NCBI GenBank assembly: GCA_031553975.1
Contig: JAVBKP010000002.1
Coordinates: forward strand, 1-25,557
Length of the DNA stretch: 25,557 nt
Direction of reading: 5' to 3'
Origin: JAVBKP01 sp031553975
Lineage (GTDB): Bacteria > Bacillota > Clostridia > Peptostreptococcales > Anaerovoracaceae
The translations under genes and the position numbers were made by a program. Shown in pieces: positions 21,887 through 25,557 of this stretch. Below the pieces are notes generated by a model. It saw nothing but the letters and a program-made list of their open reading frames with translations, searched no databases and was not told where the DNA came from. Position 1 is the stretch's first letter; the number at the start of each line of letters is the position of its first letter.

Positions 21887-22495
21887 ATGCCCAGCAAAAT
21901 AGGAATATTAGGCGGGACCTTTGATCCCATCCATACAGGCCATTTGATACTGGCCGAATATATCAAAACAGAGATTGGTCTTGACAAGGTGATTTTCATA
22001 CCATCTAAGATGCCACCCCACAAGCTAGGTGCAGATATTTTATCTGAGGAACACCGCCTGCATATGGTCAGATTGGCCGTAGCGGGCAACCCGGATTTTC
22101 AGGTCTCAGACGTAGAAATAAAGCGGGAAGGACCATCCTATACCATTCATACTTTAACGCGGCTACAAGAAGAATATGGGGCTGGCGCAAATATGTATTT
22201 CATCATGGGCGCTGATTCAGCCTTTGCCATTGAGACTTGGTATGAAGCCAATGCACTTTTATCAAACTTTAACTTCATTGTTGGTAGCAGACCTGGGTAT
22301 AGAGAAGAGGCATTGATTGACAAAGTGGAAGAATTACAATCAAAGTACATGGGGCATGTGACGCGGGTGGCTATACCAAAGACTGACATTGCGGCCACAG
22401 ACATAAGAAGGCTCGCAAAAGAAGGTAAGAGTATTCGGTATTTAGTTTGTGATGCGGTGAGAGGCTATATTGAGGAACATGGGATTTACAAATAA
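21887..22495 (+). CDS. nadD: Nicotinate-nucleotide adenylyltransferase
   Basis: A 202-residue nucleotidyltransferase making deamido-NAD from nicotinate mononucleotide and ATP. The N-terminal KIGILGGTFDPIHTGHL (with the [HT]xGH site) and the C-terminal ATDIRRLAKEGKSIRYLV are those of NadD; FIMGADSAFAIETW is the substrate-binding part. ATG 21887 is chosen for GGAGGGAGG six bases upstream; an in-frame ATG at 21863 overlaps the aspS stop and would add eight residues. Its end overlaps yqeK. Confidence 0.95.
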   Translation: MPSKIGILGGTFDPIHTGHLILAEYIKTEIGLDKVIFIPSKMPPHKLGADILSEEHRLHMVRLAVAGNPDFQVSDVEIKREGPSYTIHTLTRLQEEYGAGANMYFIMGADSAFAIETWYEANALLSNFNFIVGSRPGYREEALIDKVEELQSKYMGHVTRVAIPKTDIAATDIRRLAKEGKSIRYLVCDAVRGYIEEHGIYK

Positions 22496-23081
22496 ACAAA
22501 ATTGCTCCGATGAGGAGTTGTTAGATATTATCAAAAAACAGTTAAGCAACAAGAGGTGGAAACATACGGTAAATGTGGTAAAAGCTGCAAAATCCCTTGC
22601 GCTAACATGGCATGTAGATGAGGCAAAAGCTGAGTTTTCGGCCTATTGCCACGACTATGCCAAAGAGTTCTCAGATGAGGAAAGCGCTGGTTTTATCAGA
22701 AAGTATCACTTACCAGAGAAATTCTTTGACTACATGGAAATAGCCCATGGACCAGTGGCAGCCGCCATACTAGAAAATGTATACGGTGTTGCCGATGAGG
22801 ATATTCTAAATGCAGTGAGATACCACACCACAGGCAGAGCCAACATGTCGCTACTAGAAAAGATTGTCAACTTGGCAGATTTAATCGAAGAGGGACGAGA
22901 CTATGTAGGCGTGGATGAAATTAGGCAACTGGCCTACAAAGACCTAGATGCAGCCTGCATTCTAGCCTTTGAGGGGGTACTTGGTTTCGTGAAGCGTAGT
23001 GGACGCACACCAGATGTAGATATGCTATACGCACTTGATTACTTACAGAAAAATAAAGAAAGGAACATATATGAACAATAA
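22479..23081 (+). CDS. yqeK: YqeK-type HD-domain hydrolase
   Basis: A 200-residue HD-superfamily protein: RWKHTVNVVKAAKSLA (first His), AYCHDYAKEF (the HD pair, His58-Asp59), AHGPVAAAI and YHTTGR, and a late Asp in VNLADLIEEGRDY. YqeK proteins hydrolyse diadenosine tetraphosphate symmetrically and stand between nadD and rsfS in most Firmicutes, as here. The start is not certain: ATG 22479 has GAGG only a few bases away, while TTG 22470 (three more residues) has GAGAGG at better spacing. Overlaps nadD by 17 bases and rsfS by 11. Confidence 0.92.
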   Translation: MGFTNKQNCSDEELLDIIKKQLSNKRWKHTVNVVKAAKSLALTWHVDEAKAEFSAYCHDYAKEFSDEESAGFIRKYHLPEKFFDYMEIAHGPVAAAILENVYGVADEDILNAVRYHTTGRANMSLLEKIVNLADLIEEGRDYVGVDEIRQLAYKDLDAACILAFEGVLGFVKRSGRTPDVDMLYALDYLQKNKERNIYEQ

Positions 23082-23418
23082 ACAAATTGCAGACGCTATC
23101 GTAACTATTATGGACGAGAAGAAGGGGATAGATATTGTAAATCTAGATCTTTCCACAAAGTCCGGATTTTGCGATTACTTCATCATCGTATCAGGAGGAT
23201 CTGAAAGACAGGTCAAAGCATTATCAGAAGACATAGAGGACAAAATGGCAGAGCTAGGCGTACCTTGCAAGAACTTAGAGGGGAAGAACTCTGGATGGAT
23301 TTTGCTAGACTATGGTGATATTATCATCAGCGTATTTACTGTTAGTGAACGTGAAAAATACAACTTGGAAGCCATTTGGGCGGAAGGGTCCCACTTGAAT
23401 AGAGATCAAGAGGTGTAA
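23071..23418 (+). CDS. rsfS: Ribosomal silencing factor RsfS
   Basis: A 115-residue protein of the RsfS/Iojap family: GIDIVNLDLSTKSGFCDYFI, then VSGGSERQVKALSEDIEDKM and GWILLDYGDIIISVFTVSER. It binds ribosomal protein uL14 and stops the subunits joining when nutrients are short. ATG 23071 is chosen for AAAGGAA upstream. It overlaps yqeK by 11 bases and leuS starts one base after its stop, so the three are co-translated. Confidence 0.96.
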   Translation: MNNKQIADAIVTIMDEKKGIDIVNLDLSTKSGFCDYFIIVSGGSERQVKALSEDIEDKMAELGVPCKNLEGKNSGWILLDYGDIIISVFTVSEREKYNLEAIWAEGSHLNRDQEV

Positions 23419-23419
23419 T

Positions 23420-25557
23420 ATGGCGGTAAGCAAAAATTATGACTTTAAAGCCATTGAATCAAAATGGCAAAAATATTGGGAGGACAATAGAGTCTTCAAT
23501 GTGACAGAAGATACATCAAAGAAAAAATATTATGTATTAGAGATGTTCCCATACCCATCTGGAAAACTCCATATGGGACATGTGCGCAACTACTCTATTG
23601 GCGATGTGACAGCTAGATTTCTTAAAATGCACGATTACAACGTGCTTCACCCAATGGGGTGGGATTCTTTTGGCCTTCCGGCAGAAAATGCTGCTATTAA
23701 GCACGGCATACACCCAGATATTTGGACCACAGAGAATATTGCAGAGATGAGAACACAGCTCAAAACGTTAGGCATGAGTTACGATTGGGATAGAGAAGTA
23801 GCTACCTGCAAACCAGATTATTACAAGTGGATGCAGTGGATTTTCATACAGTTTGCCGAGAAAGGTCTTGCCTACAAAAAGCAAAACCCTGTTAATTGGT
23901 GTCCATCATGTGCGACTGTACTTGCCAATGAGCAAGTGGTAGATGGTAGTTGTGATCGTTGTCATAGTGCGGTGGGCAAAAGAGATTTGTCCCAATGGTA
24001 CCTAAAGATTACCGACTACGCAGATAGACTGTTAACAGATATAGACAAGCTAGATGGCTGGCCTGAAAAAGTGAAGTTGATGCAGAAAAACTGGATAGGC
24101 AAAAGTATCGGGGCAGAAGTAGATTTTAAAATTGACGGGTTTGACAAGAATCTTACTGTTTTTACAACCAGACCTGATACACTATATGGTGTTACATACA
24201 TGGTATTGGCACCGGAGCATCCTTATGTCAGAGAACTTACATTGGGAGAGGGAACGCCGCAAGAGATAGAAGTCGGGGCATTCTTAAACAAACTTCAACA
24301 CATGACAGAGATAGAAAGACAAGCCACCACCCTTGAAAAAGAAGGGGTTTTCTTAGGCAGATACGCCATCAACCCACTAAATGGAGCGAAGGTACCTATA
24401 TACATTGCCAACTATGTACTGATGGACTATGGCACCGGGGCTATTATGGCAGTGCCGGCTCATGACCAGAGAGACTTTGACTTCGCAACCAAATATGGCA
24501 TTGATATGATCACTGTTATAGATGATGAAGACAAGATGATTAACTCTGACAAATTCAATGGATTGGGTAGCAAAGAAGCCATTGAAAAAATTGTAGACTA
24601 CCTAGAAGAGCAGAAAATTGGTAAAAAGTCTATTAACTTTAGACTCCGTGACTGGCTCATCTCCAGGCAAAGGTATTGGGGTTGCCCCATACCTATGATT
24701 CACTGCGAGACGTGTGGATGGGTGCCAGAAAAGCAAGAAAACCTTCCTGTGGTATTGCCTACAGATGTAGAGTTCTCAGGCAAAGGCGAATCACCACTGA
24801 CTACCAGCAAAACATTTAAGCAGGCAACATGTCCTAAGTGTGGAGGCCCAGGGGAACGTGAGATGGATACCATGGATACATTCCTAGATTCATCTTGGTA
24901 TTTCTTGCGCTATACTGACGCTAAGAATGACAGCGAAATATTTGACAAAGAAAAAGCAAAGTATTGGATGGAAGTAGACCAGTACATCGGGGGCGTGGAA
25001 CATGCCATTCTACATCTGCTTTATGCTAGATTTTTCAACAAATTCCTATATGACATTGGCTATTCACCAGTGGATGAACCAATCAAAAATCTTTTAACAC
25101 AAGGTATGGTTTGTAAAGACGGCGGCAAGATGTCTAAGTCAGTAGGGAATGTAGTCAGCCCAGAGCATATCATCAGCAAATATGGAGTGGACACAGCTAG
25201 ATTGTTCATACTATTTGCGGCACCACCAGAGAAAGACCTAGAATGGTCAGAGACTGGCGTGGAGGGAAGTTACAAATTTCTTAACCGTGTATGGCGCCTT
25301 GTAGAAGAATTAGATACCAAGCTAAAAGATGGTAGATTACAATTAAATAGCGAATCAACAATGGACGATGCAGGTAAGAAAATGCTATTCGTGCTAAACA
25401 ACTCTGTGAAAAAAGTAACAGAGGACATTAGGGATCGATTCAACTTCAACACAGCCATTAGTGCTATTATGGAAATGGTCAACGAAATGTATTTATATAA
25501 GGAGACACCAAAGGCAAGTGGCACAATTTTGAAAGACGCAACGGAAAAACTTGTATT
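23420..25557 (+). CDS. leuS: Leucine-tRNA ligase (partial, C-terminus off the window)
   Basis: The first 712 codons of a class I synthetase of about 800 residues. It has FPYPSGKLHMGHVRNYSIGD with HMGH at 51-54, a zinc-type insertion (WCPSC then CDRC), the CP1 editing domain (TTRPDTLYGVTYM, GTGAIMAVPAHDQRD-like segment), RYWGCPIPM and KMSKS (570-574, GKMSKSVGNVV). It charges tRNA-Leu; a tRNA-Leu(CAA) is in this same window. AGAGGTG precedes the ATG. The frame is open to the window end. Confidence 0.96.
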   Translation, partial: MAVSKNYDFKAIESKWQKYWEDNRVFNVTEDTSKKKYYVLEMFPYPSGKLHMGHVRNYSIGDVTARFLKMHDYNVLHPMGWDSFGLPAENAAIKHGIHPDIWTTENIAEMRTQLKTLGMSYDWDREVATCKPDYYKWMQWIFIQFAEKGLAYKKQNPVNWCPSCATVLANEQVVDGSCDRCHSAVGKRDLSQWYLKITDYADRLLTDIDKLDGWPEKVKLMQKNWIGKSIGAEVDFKIDGFDKNLTVFTTRPDTLYGVTYMVLAPEHPYVRELTLGEGTPQEIEVGAFLNKLQHMTEIERQATTLEKEGVFLGRYAINPLNGAKVPIYIANYVLMDYGTGAIMAVPAHDQRDFDFATKYGIDMITVIDDEDKMINSDKFNGLGSKEAIEKIVDYLEEQKIGKKSINFRLRDWLISRQRYWGCPIPMIHCETCGWVPEKQENLPVVLPTDVEFSGKGESPLTTSKTFKQATCPKCGGPGEREMDTMDTFLDSSWYFLRYTDAKNDSEIFDKEKAKYWMEVDQYIGGVEHAILHLLYARFFNKFLYDIGYSPVDEPIKNLLTQGMVCKDGGKMSKSVGNVVSPEHIISKYGVDTARLFILFAAPPEKDLEWSETGVEGSYKFLNRVWRLVEELDTKLKDGRLQLNSESTMDDAGKKMLFVLNNSVKKVTEDIRDRFNFNTAISAIMEMVNEMYLYKETPKASGTILKDATEKLV

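Overview
The window looks like a chromosomal piece of a low-GC Clostridia-type Firmicute. Evidence: strong GGAGG ribosome sites, consensus sigma-A promoters (TTGACA-17-TATAAT), an encoded SCIFF six-cysteine peptide with its radical-SAM maturase, and the order scfA-scfB-secDF-apt-rel-hemZ-hisS-aspS typical of that class. I cannot fix the family.

Bases 1-3904 are an accessory region. It has the 5' part of a GNAT acetyltransferase gene, an NTF2-like protein with no good start, a Toprim fragment, a RhuM-family gene with an SOS-box-like operator, GC-rich hairpin repeats and a tRNA-Leu(CAA) whose last 17 bases are duplicated 255 bp away, like an attachment site. Within it are two unlisted type I toxin-antitoxin loci (about 700-1025 and 1720-2053). 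Each has a tiny hydrophobic, Lys-tailed peptide gene, a consensus-like antisense promoter, a terminator hairpin usable on both strands, and an mRNA whose 5' end is complementary to its own 3' end. In the second the toxin is nested out of frame inside a better-initiated leader ORF.

Bases 4038-10611 start with yajC, which is then separated from its usual partners by about 6 kb of other genes: an S24/LexA-fold regulator lacking the catalytic lysine, a secreted SLH-anchored beta-helix carbohydrate-binding protein, a divergent Rrf2 regulator / flavin split-barrel pair sharing palindromic operators, and a large EF-hand-like protein. Intergenic gaps here carry a dispersed repeat family (stem-loops with a GTGYGGC/GCCGCAC core, GGGGNCCCC, and 13-bp-stem/5-base-loop terminators) including a 72-bp tandem duplication. 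The TIGR04086 membrane protein gene, normally co-directional with yajC, is inverted.

Bases 10667-25557 are a dense plus-strand housekeeping block: SCIFF peptide and maturase, fused SecDF, adenine phosphoribosyltransferase, bifunctional Rel, HemZ, HisRS, AspRS, NadD, YqeK, RsfS and the start of LeuRS. Between rel and hemZ a 24-codon ORF with an excellent ribosome site appears to be the joined two ends of a deleted metallo-beta-lactamase-fold hydrolase gene. Together these genes cover protein export, peptide modification, stringent response, cofactor synthesis and tRNA charging.
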